The notes under the pieces were generated by a model. The model ran no database searches and had not been told where the DNA came from. It saw only the letters and a list, made by a program, of their open reading frames with translations. From Musa acuminata AAA Group (taxonomy: Eukaryota; Streptophyta; Magnoliopsida; Zingiberales; Musaceae), in assembly GCF_036884655.1 (NCBI RefSeq), contig NC_088339.1, positions 26,927,501 to 26,991,500 of the forward strand: DNA of 64,000 bases. Direction: 5' to 3'. Each line of letters starts with the position of its first letter. Positions within the stretch are counted from its first letter, which is position 1. This document shows, in pieces, positions 1-12,491 of the stretch. The translations under genes and the position numbers were made by a program.

Positions 1-199
1 ATTTACTAAATAATGTTAATTATTTAAGAATTTTCAACCCTTAGTTCTCATGGACAAGTGGTGTTATTAAGCCATTTCACGATAATTATGAACAATTCTG
101 TTGGTTTTGGTGCATCTGCATATAGTGTAACTATCGGCCTATCTGCAGTTTTGGTTGTTTATTAGAACCCATTTAATGAAGCAGTTATTCTGTAGTGCT

Positions 200-485
200 A
201 GTTGGTATTGACTGTACCTTGGGAGAGACATCAAAGGCATCTGAAATGGAGGAGATATTAATGCAGGTATTGGAAATTCCATCTTGCTTCAGCTACATCT
301 TATTCTGGAAAAGGAAATGAAGCACTTATACTGCCTAGTTTATAATCATCTCCACCTAAAGTTAAGAGTTCTCGGTCAGTTGCTAACGGGAATGCAAGTA
401 TTAGAGACAAATCCTTCTTCAAAAATACTTGAGATGATTCACTTTTGAAGAACTGTAAGGAGCTTGATTTTGATGGTTTGTCAAT
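200..485 (+). pseudogene. Decayed coding block upstream of the 0.7-2.7 kb gene
   Basis: The stretch from about 290 to 480 reads like protein in one frame (GKGNEALILPS, then SSPPKVKSSRSV, DKSFFKNT, DDSLLKNCKELD), but TAA and TGA codons interrupt it at about 342 and 432. A second coding-like piece at 222-270 (ETSKASEMEEILMQ) is in another frame. The low-complexity, Ser/Lys-rich style matches the exons that begin at 715, so I infer a damaged 5' exon of the same gene. It could instead be untranslated sequence that happens to look coding; I have no alignment to settle it. Confidence 0.33.
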
Positions 486-714
486 AACATGTGTGCAATG
501 TACTCTTCATTACATAGTATACAAATATAAGGGCACATAAAGTCTACATATTCTTGAGTGGAACGACTTGAAGCTTTTTGTTGCCGTAGAACTTTTTGCT
601 CAAGTCAGAGTGATTTTAGCATCTACATGTTGCTTTTTCTTCTTCACTACTAATCTAAGTAGTGATATCTATAGGTATCCTTTTCATAATTACTGTTCAT
701 GTAATTTGCTGTAG

Positions 715-2690
715 AGAGAAGTTACAGCAGTAGATAAAGCAGGAAATGTAGTATTAGACATTGAGGGTCTCACACAATCCTCTGATAAATGCTCTGGAAG
801 CCCAAAAATGACGGTGAGCAATCCTACAGCCTAATGCAGTAATTCTGAATTGGCACATGGACCTGCCTTTAACATCCTACAGCTACAAAATGGTGTGTAA
901 GTAAATAATTTACATATTTTTCTTCTTTTTCTTCTCTGGCAGAAAGCTTTATCTCGTAAAGGATCATGCCGTTTGGAGAGGCGGAACAGTGAGGAGCAAG
1001 ATGTGGATAATACTACTAAAAAGGTTGTGGTGAAAGGTATAGAATGTGACTATTGCTGTTATAGCTATTATGGAAAATAAAATCAGGGAACTTTGCACAT
1101 GCAATTAGCATTAAATTTGAGGTAGTTGATGCCTTAGCTTTGTCTCTGCACATTTTATTGCACCAAACATATAAAGACAAGAGGTGACAGCAACTTAATG
1201 TTTTACACCATTCCATTGCATGTGATGTTAGACTTGACACTTATCAATTTTGATAAAATAACCTTGCCTGCCGTTCTGCAAGAAGCATCAAATGACAAAT
1301 GTCTTGCAGCTTACGTAACATGTCTTAGATGTGTTAGCTTCTTGTCTTTTTCTATAAGACATTCAATTGCTGGTGTATCTCATTTTTAAAATAGTAAACA
1401 ATTAATTTGTCATTTGCAACAATCAAGATATTCAAGTGAAACTCTTTGTTTCCTCCTCAACAGTGGTTCCTTCTCACATGGAGCTGTTTAAGCAACCACT
1501 AATTGCGAATAAAGCTCTTGTAGTTTCGTCTACATCAACCAATACCCCTGTTTCAGATGCTGGAGATGGAAAGCCTAGGAAGTTTATTCGTGTAACAATC
1601 ATCAACCCCAGGAGAATTCTTCTCCTCTTTGCTTCTTTGTAAGTATCATTTATTGCTTTTCCCATGCTATGATTTGCTGACTGATTAATTTGGAGGAGTG
1701 TTCAATTCCAGAGTCTTTCCATGTTCTCATAACATGATTAGAGACTTGGAATTTTGTATACAATCAGCAAATAAAACTTACTAATAGATTAGGAGTTTAC
1801 ATATTTCATAACAGTAGTCAGGCTGTTTTAGCAAAATAATGTTTCTAAATGACCACTGGATTGCTTTATCCCCTCAGATTGAGATAGCAGCTAATTCCCA
1901 GTTTATGTTCCAGTGTCTGATATTGTCAAAATAAATCGATAGAGATTATAAAAAAAAGGAATTTTGGTGGCCAACAACTAAATTTGTCTTATGAAACTAT
2001 TGTCATTGATAACAGATTCATCCATCATTTGAAATGTACCTCACAGATGGCAGTGTCATATGCTGTAACATCATCAAATGAAAGAACTTGATTAATTTCA
2101 TGGTAACAAGAATTAGTACTATATTAAGCAACACATGGACAAGATCTTATACTTGACATTTCTCCATGACAAGGCACCTCCACCTAAGGTGTGCCCTATA
2201 TACAGCAACAATATCAGCTGAGATGAGACGAGAAAGGTCTATGAAACTTCTGTACCATGGTCAAACACCATGCCGGATAATCTTATTCACAAAACCACAT
2301 GGGCACCTGTTGCTCAGACAATTCAGCTATACTGTGTTTGTTGCAGTTGAACCCTGCCCAGCATGTTCATCGACTTCAGCTATTCCAAAATTGAGTTACA
2401 GTGCTTTTTCATCCTTGGACTAAATAAGTTCATGTCATGCCACCCCGTTGTGGACCACATCTGAAGATTAAAAGGTCTTGGCTGTTTCAGCTTAATGATT
2501 CAAGGAATTCATCATTGGTTCTTCTCTGCTTGTATCCCATTAGATTTTTCTAGGACTGCAACCTTGACTTTATTAGTAAAAATACTTGGAAGATCACTGA
2601 TGTTCACCTATTATTTACAGGTCTAGCATTGGGACAATGATTCTTATATATTTTACACTTGCACTCCATCGGCGGCAAAGCCTTGATTGA
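715..2690 (+). CDS. 3' exons of a plant-specific single-TM protein of unknown function
   Basis: Four exons fit together in frame with GT-AG borders: 715-813, 943-1036, 1464-1638 and 2621-2690 (TGA). They encode about 145 residues. First comes an acidic and polar stretch (VDKAGNVVLDIEGLTQ, then a basic SRKGSCRLERRNSEEQ), then a Pro/Thr/Ser-rich linker. The C-terminus is membrane-like: the last two exons join as RRILLLFASLSSIGTMILIY, followed by FTLALHRRQSLD, which reads as one C-terminal transmembrane helix with a short basic tail. I recognise the style of a small conserved plant membrane protein but not a named family. The 5' end is missing or damaged (see 200-485), so the gene may be inactive in this copy. 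The exon joins are inferred from phase. Confidence 0.5.
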
Positions 2691-4376
2691 TACATAGCTT
2701 GTTTATCAAGTGATTTGCCGGCATGATCACATTTGATTAATTGAGAGCAGACTATATACTAGGTGGGAGCTGAACATGTTGGAAGAAAGATTTGATGCAC
2801 ATGAGCAACTAGTAAGTGAGAGTGAAGCCGTGAAGTACCAGCCTGGGTATTTGATTTTGATGCTTCATGAAATCACAGCTGTGAACTGGCAAATCAAAGA
2901 GAGTATTCTCATGTTATATAGCTCTTTGATTCGTCTTACATATTTTGTTTTACTTTTTGAGCCATGACAGTGTCTTTGGTATGATCTACTACATGGAATG
3001 TATTTGTGATCTTGATGTCAGTGATCATTAATGTAGATAAGCTGTGCTATTTTGGTGGACATCTCAGATTGTGCTTATTGAACTGGAAGATGGTATTGTT
3101 ATTGTAAGATATTGAAGAAGCAGGTCAGGTTTTAGTTCCTGGATTAAGCTGCACAGAAGTGCCCTTTGAATAAAACCAAACAAGAGTGGCATATGCTTTA
3201 CAAACTTCATGATTCTTATGATATGAACGAAAGTCAACTTTGTCATCTTGTAATGATCTTTATTAAAAGCATGGCGTAGTCATAAACAAATCATTACTAA
3301 ACACACTTTTTAGCAAAGAACTTTTGAGCATTTTCTTTTGTATGATAGCGCAAAAGAATCATGGATTGACAGTTTACAAAAATGAGAACAAGGTCTCGAT
3401 CTGCAGCTCAAGTGGCATCAGTGAGTCATGAATGATAGATACACTAGGAATGTTTCATGACCTCAGTATCAGTTAAGGACGCAAAATATGGTGTGTGTGG
3501 TGTTATCACCTAGAAAGCTTCTCTGTGATCCCCTGCGGTCACTGTAGCGCTATTAATGCCATCCTATGCTGGGCTTGCAGGAACAGCCATGGAGTCATGA
3601 TTCTTCAGCTAATCCAAGGCAACGGAGCCCAAACGTCAGGTAGGAAGCCGGAGAAGAGCATGCGAACACCGACATAATTTGGCTGGAGCTAACGTGAAGA
3701 GAGGCATCGACAACTGGTGATCGCCGTATATTAAGATGACCAGTTTCTGAGCAGGTCACATGCGGCGGGATGGGTTTGTACGAAAATGAGTATGCTACTT
3801 CTTCGTAGTTTATGAGAGTGATCAAATGTTCCTTTCGCCATTCTTGATTCAATCCCAACCTCACTTTCGGCCCCTTCCATGGATTTCGAGTGCATCCACG
3901 AGCCTTTGTCGCCTTGGCAGTCTCTCTCTGAGCTGGAGGTCCGATCTCGGAGATAGGCAAACTGAAGCTGCTACATGGGTCCCTCGTCGCACCGATTCCT
4001 CTGCCAAGATTCCGTCCATCTCTGCCAAGGTTTTCGCCAGTTAGTGTTTGCTTTCGGTCCGATTGGATGCCTTCTTCTTGCAATGTTCGAGCTTGAACGG
4101 ACCCTAGAAGGAATCAATCTAAAAAAATGGTTCTTGGAGATTTTGATGGGTCCTTGAACGATTTTAGGCTGACATTTGTGTAGAATGAACGGGCGATGCT
4201 GCTTGGGGTTGAGTGGATGAGAAAGGAAGAGGAGGAGCTCCATTCCAAGTCTCATTGCCTTCTGAACCCTCCGAGTTCGAGGACCGTCCTAAAGACCTCT
4301 TCTTTTTTCGGTTTGGACAGAAAACATCTGACATTTAGGCTTAGATTTGCGGAGGTGCCTTGATGAAATCTTGCAG
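2691..4376. other. Intergenic; no gene supported
   Basis: Ordinary AT-rich sequence up to about 3.4 kb, then a more balanced stretch that probably holds the promoter and 5' untranslated region of the remorin gene. An ATG at 3879 opens a short frame beginning MDFECIHEP. This recalls the MDYERIHK start of some long-N-terminus remorins and could be a first exon, but its only in-frame donor (about 3938) does not match the phase needed at 4377. Confidence 0.4.
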
Positions 4377-4429
4377 GAGTCAGTGCGGCAAATAGATGCA
4401 AGGACGTAGAGTGCTCCACTTCGACGGAG

Positions 4430-7044
4430 ATGGCTAGCGGCCACAGATCGATAGAGCACGCAGTGGGGGCGCCGAGGATTAGGTCACAAGAAGAGCATTC
4501 TCTCGAATCGGAGAGCGTGTCGTCCGGCTTCGAGTTTCAGAAGGGAGAGCGAACGCGGCCGCACCGGTTGACGGCCGCAGCAGCAGTTGTGCCGCCACTC
4601 TCGAAGCCAGCACGATCTAAATGGGACGATGCAGAGAAGTGGATTGTAAGCCCGACGTCGAACAGAGGGGCGAATAAGCCCGGTGGACGGCAAGCGAACA
4701 ATGCAGGATTAACTGGGTCTGGGAGCCAGCCGACAGCGGCTAAGGTTGTCCTGGAGGTTGTGGACGAAGCAGCTGCTAAGAGGGTGGACCGAAGCCAAGC
4801 AAAGACACAAATCAGTGGGATCGAGAATGTGAATTGGGCAGGTGAGCCTTGTGCTACTCTGGATTCAGAGGTGAAGCTCGCTGTTGTTGTGGAGAATCCA
4901 GTGGCTGATTCTGCTGGTAATTTTTCCCTCTCCTACTGCACTTGTTGCCAAGTCTTTTCCTTTTTTTTCTTTCTATGCAAATTTCTACCCCTCGGTATGT
5001 GGAATAGTTGTCCAACCTTTACCTCTACTGTGAACTAATGACTAATGATACTGCAGGTTCTTTAGCATGTCGATTTCATAATTGCCAACTTTTGCATTAT
5101 TATTGTGTAATTGCCAAATCATCGACATCCTCGTATGCAAGCATTTTTATGCATGATAGCGACCGTCAACGAATGGAAAAAGGTCAAAGAGAAGGATATA
5201 CTACAAGATTAACAAAGAAATTACAGCCTGTCACCAATTCCAGGGTATAAGAAGCTTTAAAATTTTAATGGAACTTATTACATATATCATTAGTTTTGGT
5301 CTCGTATATGGACCGTAGTACCTCTTTGTCGTGCTAGTGATATAAAAAATGAGACTGATAGAATATGTGTGGTCCAAAACCAAATGACAATTACTGTTGA
5401 TAGCATATCAAGTTAAAGTTGCAAATTTTCAAGCATGAGGCCTTTTAAATTCACAAGAGGCCTTCATCTTGAGAATGCTTCCATAGATCTAGTGTTTTTG
5501 GTGACTGCTAGTATATGTTTAGTAGCTATTGAATTTTAGGCCTGTATCATTGTATGTGCGACAATTGAGTCATCATTGTATGTGCATGTGCAGTCAATCT
5601 CAGTTGGCATGATTCATCATCTGTTCAGAGTGCTACAACATTAATGACACCTAACACAACTTTTAGGCCTGTATCCATGAGAGATATGGGCACAGAAATG
5701 ACTCCTATTGCAAGTCAAGAACCTTCTCGGACAGGAACTCCTGCAAGAGCAACTTCACCACTTTGCAGCCGAACTTCTTCTCAACCATCATCTCCACAAA
5801 AAATGGCTCCAGTTTCAACCCAAACTGAGTCAGGTGATTGTGATGAGGATTTCAGCAATAAGGAGTTGTCCAGGAAGGAGCTTCAAAATAAAACTATGAG
5901 GGAAATAATGATTCTAGGCCAGCAGCTAGGTAAGACAAACATAGCTGCATGGGCCAGCAAGAAGGAGGATGAAAGCGATGCATCTACTTCAACTAAGACT
6001 GTGTTGAAAGGTCAGCCAGCCAAAAGCATTGTTGAAGCAAGTGCGGCATGGGAGGAGGCAAAAAATACCAAGTATCTCGCAAGGTAGTATTCTGCAAATA
6101 AACTTTTCCCCCTTGGGGAAACTGGTTAAGCATTGGTAATTTATTTTGTTTGTTTCTTTCATAGGCTTTTTACATTCTGAAAGACATTAATTCAGCAGGT
6201 TTAAACGAGAAGAGATCAAAATCCAAGCATGGGAAAATCATCAAAAAGCAACAATTGAAGCTGAAATGAGGAAAATTGAGGTACTAACTATAGTTTGTGA
6301 CAAAGATGTGTTTTTTTATGTTTGGAAATATGTTATATCACATGCACTCGTATTCCAAAGCTCCTCTATGTTGGATAAACTTTAGCATGTGTAAAGTGTC
6401 AACATTTTGCTGAAAAGAATTGAACAAATATATAGTTACCATGCCTCATGTTGGCAGTATCTTATTTCGTCATAGTAGTAAACTAGTAATCACACATATA
6501 TTTCATGGTGAGTTGATATTGGTGAAACACATGATTCCGAACATTACAATTTTAGACTAATTTCTTATTGAATGAAGGAGCAACTGTATGCATGATTTTG
6601 GCATATTATTCAAAAGAGCAATTAGGAACAGTGATACCTGAGCAGCTAGTTTCTTTTTAAACTTGAAGAGAGTCCTGATGCACATTAATTCAAGTCTGCC
6701 TCCATCTCATTGGCTTTTAAGCACGAGACATCTGACTAATTTTAGAATACGAATTTGCTGCATTTGCTTTGGGGCGATGTGTTGGTTTCCATTTGTTCAA
6801 AATTCAAGTTTTCTGATATGGTGATGAACATCTGTTGCAGGTTGAGATAGAAAGAATGAAGGCGCTTGCAAACGAGAAGTTGACGAACCATCTAGCAGCT
6901 GTAAGACACAAAGCTCAGGAAAAGCGTGCTACAGCAGGAGCCAGAAGAAATCAACAAGCTGCAAAAACTGCTCGGCAAGCAGAGTACATTGGAAGAACCG
7001 GTCAAGTTCCTTCTTCATTTTGCTGCTGGAGTTGGTGCTCCTAG
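4430..7044 (+). CDS. Remorin family protein
   Basis: Four exons, 4430-4916, 5594-6083, 6199-6280 and 6841-7044, join in phase to give 420 residues. The N-terminal half is disordered (Ser/Pro/Thr-rich, with SKWDDAEKWI as in other long remorins). The C-terminal part is the remorin_C helical domain: KSIVEASAAWEEAKNTKY, then FKREEIKIQAWENHQKA, a charged coiled coil, and EYIGRTGQVPSSF. The protein ends in a Cys/Trp cluster (CCWSWCS), the place where remorins are anchored by S-acylation. Remorins sit on the inner face of the plasma membrane in nanodomains and act in signalling, virus movement and symbiosis. The frame is open upstream of 4430 to an acceptor at 4377, so a further 5' exon and a longer N-terminus are possible. 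Confidence 0.88.
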
Positions 7045-8765
7045 TGCACATCGTTTGAAAACACAGTTCCAGTCACTATGACAGACAGGAAGAAAACTTT
7101 CTTGGTTCCATCATGTAGATTGTGTTAACTCTTTCTTTCTTTTCTTTTTGTTATTGAAATATTTTTTCTATGTTGCTTTGTCAAATTAATTTATGAGCAA
7201 GTGTAGATTGAGGACTTGAATGCACTGGAAGAACGTGATGTAGATCGAGTAAATTTATGTTATTTTGATATAGAATGTGAACCTGAATGTATAAGAAGAA
7301 CTGCGGCTACACTAAGAAGCCAGGACTTGTGCTTTTGGTGGATGTGTTTGTGTTCTACATGTGTCAGAACACACTTGCTCGACACTCAGTGTGTGGCTCT
7401 CACACGAGGGCCATATATTTTGCCGAACACTCGCACGTGTGACCCTCACGTAAAGGTAATGTGTTTTGTAAAAAAGGAAATCCGAAGATAAAATATATAT
7501 CAACTATATCTAGAGATTGTCGAATATTATTTAATAATTTTATTTTTTAAATGATGATATTTATTTGTTCATATTATTAAGTTTATAAAATTTAATTATA
7601 CATACTATAAAACTTATATTAATTGAATATTATATATACATATATATTAAAAACACATATGTGTCGTCGTTGTATCTGCATCTTAATTTGAAATATATAT
7701 ATATGTGATGTGTTACTGTGTTCGTGTCTTGTCTGTGTTTCATTGGAGCGCCTCCCGCGGTGGTTGCTAGGGCTAATCCAGCAGAGGCATCAGCTTGAAG
7801 ATGACGAGCTCACGGTGATGATCAGATGCTGCGCCGGTGAAAGGGCGAGACGTTGAGGTGCAGACTGGCCCGTCATCGAGCAATTTCCCGCTGTTGGTGG
7901 CAGCATTGACACAGAGCATGTAGATTCGCACTGTGACTAATAAACCTTTCTTTACAATACTAACATTAGAATCTGTTTTCAGTCAATTTTATTCATATGT
8001 TTTTTGTGCAAAAAATCCACTGCTGTAACCAAATGACCCGCTAGTTTATTTTCTACAGCTTAGTATGCAACCAGGAGGAGATGCAACACATAGTTTTGTT
8101 TTGTTAGATTATGCTGATTTATCAAAGATATTGTATCTTTCCTTTGAGATCTCATGTAAGTAATATTGTGAAGCATATCATCAGACCACCACCTGTTTGG
8201 AACAGATATCACACGATTCTGTCCTTTGGGATGAACTCCAAAATGCCTTGGGACTCGGGAACCCTTTTAAAGTCTTGAACCATCCACTTTCTAATCGATG
8301 ATATCTGTTCCAAGTATACAAGCTTATGAGACATCAGATACCATAGTATACAAGCTTTATTAGGCATCAAGAACTGACGTTTTACATTCCAAGTAGCACG
8401 GAACAAACAAATTTAGGCATACAAACCTTATCTTGAACAGATCATCCATCCAAAGTAGCACGGAGCACATTAATTACACACCAGAATATCATGAGTTTGA
8501 TGGAAAGAACATGAGGCAAATGACAAGGTCCAAACTGGAGGTGAGAATTTGAAGCAGCCTACAGGTGCGTCTCTTAAGCTTTACTCCATAATTAACAACT
8601 TGATTTGTTGTCACTCCTCTTGACTCATTTTTCCAACAGTTGAACACCAACGATCTGCGGAGAGAAAGAATTGATAGGCAAGATGACATTTCAAAATTGT
8701 AAATTTATATTGTTGAAACTAAATTCTAAAGGTCTTCTAATCACAGATGGTTACATCCATTTATG

Positions 8766-8814
<49 letters not shown>

Positions 8815-9006
8815 TGTAACAGCATTTGAACTTGTCAAAGTGGTGTCTTTGATTCATACAGCAAAAGCAGGCAACGTTTCTCTGAAGACTAATATTGTAA
8901 GCCCACTATATATATGTGCTGGATCTATCTGAACTATGGATCTTAACCCACCCCCAGATGGAAGACTGAGGCATAATGCATATAATAAGACAAACCAGTT
9001 TCTCAC
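7045..9006. other. Intergenic with CT microsatellite and a GC-rich island
   Basis: Nothing gene-like is supported. About 7330-7480 is GT/CA-rich; 7500-7720 is very AT-rich; 7741-7920 is an isolated GC-rich patch that I could not assign to a protein in any frame. Short imperfect duplicates occur at 8387-8405 and 8450-8467 (both contain agtagcacgga). A long CT run lies at 8768-8810. Confidence 0.5.
8768..8810. repeat. (CT)n microsatellite
   Basis: Uninterrupted CT dinucleotide run of about 43 bases, about 200 bases beyond the 3' end of the RAB5 gene. It is likely length-polymorphic. Confidence 0.97.
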
Positions 9007-12000
9007 CTAAGAACAGCACGCTGAAGCACGTGATATTTCAGCTGGTCTATCTGCAATAACCATTCCTGCTGGTTGCTGAGCTGGTTGAGCACGAGGTAAT
9101 CTTCTTGCTGTTGCATAAATAATATCGTTTTATATTTTCTTCTGACAAATCAGGAAAAGTGCTGTTACATAATATAAGTCTCTAAAATAGTTTAAACACC
9201 AAAGATGTTAAAAATGAAACAACTAAAAACTTAAAACAGAATCCAGTTAGCAGTTTAATGATCAAGGTGATTAAGGTTAAATCACAAGAATGTTATTATT
9301 CATCTGAATCATTATTTCAATAAACCCTTAGCATAGGATTCCAAACTATTAGCCCTGATCACAACAAGCTCAGTGTACCAGATTGACTTATAATTGAAGA
9401 TCAGGAAATCTGAACCTCTTTGTAATAACTTCTACAACACTGTTCCATCAGAAACTTCACCAACAAACAACTTGGAAAGAGACAAATATCTTCATGATAC
9501 TAAAAATCAGTGCTTGATATCCAATGTCATTTGGAACCATCATCAAGAGTATATCATCATATACTCAACATAATCCTATTGAAATCTGTACAAAAGCTGA
9601 TCATCTGGTACAGATCTTATACAAATGCATTTATATATTCCAGAACAACAAAGATCATTTAGTTAAGAAAATACATCTCCATAAATGGGCAACCATCACT
9701 TTATATCAGGTTAAGCAATGGTCTACAAGGCTATCTTTTATGTGCATGAAGTCTAAATTTGAGAAGATATCAGAATAATCATGAGATTCACATCCCCACT
9801 TTAGGACATAGTAATTGTTTAATTCCTAGATATGGTTTGCCATGTCATACAATAAATAAGGTCACTCTTAATGAGTAGCACAAGTCGATGCCAAAGATTG
9901 TACCTATTTCATAGAATATGTCATTCACATTGATGGCAGTTTTAGCAGAGGTTTCCATGAAGAAAAGTCCATTCTCCTCCGCATAAGTACGTGCTTCCTG
10001 CAATGCAAAGACAAAATTGTTTCGCATTTTTATGCATAAGAATTAAATCACCATCAATACCAGTCTACAAGCTTGTGAAAAACAATGAAAGAATGAATAA
10101 TAATATTAGATGCAAATTAGATATGCAACTTCCCAACGATCTTGTAACAATACAACAAGCCAAAAAGGTATTTTATTTTGGCTGGATTAGAATCATAAAG
10201 CAATTAAAACATCTATTTATTTAACTTGTATTGACCAAAAGCAAGCAGTTCTATTAATTTAAAACTATCAGAAATTCACCATAAAAATTATATGCAAGTT
10301 TGAGGAAATATAGAAGTAAACTTGAACCTCAAGAAAGAACAACTCTAATTTTTGATAGCACAAATTTGTCCTTCTGAAGACATAAACAATGGTTTGTTTG
10401 CATGCTTTTAAACACAAGATGTTCATTGTGTCAAACAATCAAATAAGCACACTAACTTTCTGCAAACAAATTTGTTCATTGTCCCAATATTTTGTAGCAA
10501 TGTGTCAAGTAAATTCCTCATTCCAGAACTTTGCTCCTGAGAACAAGTTCTAAATAATACAAGCTATCATATTAACCTAATCCACCAAGAAAATTAGAAT
10601 AACCTTGATTGGGTGCCAGATAGAGTGCCACGAAAGGTGTCTTACTAAGAAGAAAAAGCAATCTTTTAACATTATATCATTTAACAATCTTGCCTTTGGC
10701 CCTCTTGTCCTGCTTTTTCCCTCTGAAGTGCAACAAGATGATCAATTTTAGTCATCTAGCAGGGCAATCATAACAACAGTGAAAACTTAGTACCATTTCC
10801 AATTATCTATCTGTGTCTATATATCATTCTCTCTTTTCATATGCTACAAACATTCTCTAAGTGATTAATAATCAGAAAAAGAAATAATGAAATTTTGCAT
10901 TTCAAATTTCGCTGTGGTGGTTTAACTTGAAAAAGAGCTAAATATTTCCTCTACAAGAGTAAACTCAATTTCTCATATAAGCAGACTGGATAATTGCATG
11001 TACATTCAAATTATAAGCTTCTATAATATCCAATTATGATTCCATCAGGAACAAAGGGTCCATGATGCCTGAGTTCAGCCACCTATCCAACTGATATGCA
11101 AGGTTACTCTTAAACTAAGCCCATGGTTTCAGCAAACAATGCAACATATTAGCATATAGACTATTGCTAACCGCTAAAGCTGTATCCAGGAAAAATGGAG
11201 CCACACTCTCAATTAGGTCAATTTGATGGAACATAATTAAAAAAAGTCAGGCTCAGCCAAAACACTTGCCTCGGTTAAGACCTCCCTTTTGTCCTCTAAA
11301 TCACATTTATTTCCTACAAGAGCGGTCACCATGCTGGGATTACCTAAAATATAGTATGCGCATTAGCAATAAAGGATCATCAGCAAAACAACCGGCAGAG
11401 ATCAACATAAATAGCTTCAACTGACCTTGTTTTTGTAGCTCTTGCACCCATTTCTTAGCCCTCTCAAACGATTCCTGAACTCGAAGAGAACAAGTAAGCC
11501 GAAAAACAGGGCATGGATTGTAAGCATATGAAAAATGTAATTATTTTAGTGTCGCTAGTGAATGAACTCAGACGCTACACACCATTCTGGAGATGTCATA
11601 CACAATTATCGCCGCTGCCGCACCTCTATAATACATTGGAGCCAAGCTGTGGTACCTTTCCTGTCCGGCTGTGTCCCAAATCTCAAGCTTCACCGTGGCG
11701 TCGCTCACCGCAAGCGTCTGCGAGAAAAAGGCCGCCCCGATCGTGGATTCCTGCAATCGATTCAAAGACAACGGCCGGTCGCAAAAACCTAGCTTTCAGC
11801 TTTAATCCTCGAATCGCTTACAAATCAAATCAAGATCAATAAAATGATGGTACTAATATCAACTAAAAACCCATACCTGGAATTCGAGAAACTGGCCCTT
11901 GACAAACCGAAGGACGAGGCTGGACTTCCCGGTGCCCATGTCGCCCAGCAACACCTAGGGATCAAGAAGGATCCATGTCTTAGATTCGAGAATTCGAGGT

Positions 12001-12070
12001 AAAAGGAAGGGGAATCAGAGGGCCAACTCACGAGCTTGGCGTTGATGCTGTTGTTCCCGATCGTCGCCAT
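9007..12070 (-). CDS. RABF2: RAB5-type small GTPase (RABF2/ARA7-RHA1 class)
   Basis: Seven exons on the minus strand: 12070-12032, 11954-11877, 11750-11583, 11474-11426, 11343-11270, 9997-9904 and 9107-9007. All phases match and give exactly 200 residues, the usual RAB5 length. The GTPase motifs are P-loop GDMGTGKS (17-24), WDTAGQE (64-70), NKCD (123-126) and ETSAK (151-155). The effector region STIGAAF and the tail ending SACCS (a C-terminal di-cysteine for geranylgeranylation) match conventional plant RAB5 rather than the N-myristoylated ARA6 type. RAB5 directs traffic to multivesicular/prevacuolar endosomes. The fifth intron (11269-9998) starts with GC (gcaagt), not GT. The gene is divergent from NDUFB7. 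The class is certain; ARA7-like versus RHA1-like is not resolved. Confidence 0.96.
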
Positions 12071-12491
12071 GGAAGCCGATTCAAAGACAAGGAGGGTCTC
12101 GATCGGATCGAATCGAATCGAAGAATTCCGCCTCCCCCTCCTCAGAGAGAGAGAGAGAGAGAATGAATAATTAGATGGTGCGAGGACTCGTGAGAGAGAG
12201 AGAGAGAGAGAGAGAGAGGGTCTCGATCGGTGTCGCCCGTTCTCAATACGAAGGGATCATTTCCGATTATTATGGTGGGGACCACGGGAATGATCGGCTC
12301 TGATGTGACAATTGGACCGTCTAATTTAGAGGTCGAATTGGAGAGGATCCACACACAACAGGAAAAGTCAGAAACATTGGATTTAATCCAACAGAGTTCT
12401 CGCCACAAAATAAAAGACAATAACTGCGCCTCCGCCGAGGGCTAAACGCTGGACTAGAGAGATCGATAGAGCCAGAGCGAGCGAGCGAGCA
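12071..12491. promoter_or_regulatory. Shared divergent promoter region (RAB5 / NDUFB7)
   Basis: The start codons of RAB5 (minus) and NDUFB7 (plus) are 421 bp apart, back to back. The gap contains two GA runs (12144-12162 and 12192-12218) close to the RAB5 side. GA tracts are common in plant 5' untranslated and core promoter regions, where BPC/BBR factors bind. No clear TATA box is visible, which suits two housekeeping genes. Bidirectional control is inferred from spacing. Confidence 0.6.
12144..12218. repeat. Two (GA)n microsatellites
   Basis: GA runs at 12144-12162 and 12192-12218, separated by about 30 bases, in the presumed RAB5 5' untranslated region. On the RAB5 strand they read as CT tracts. 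Confidence 0.95.
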
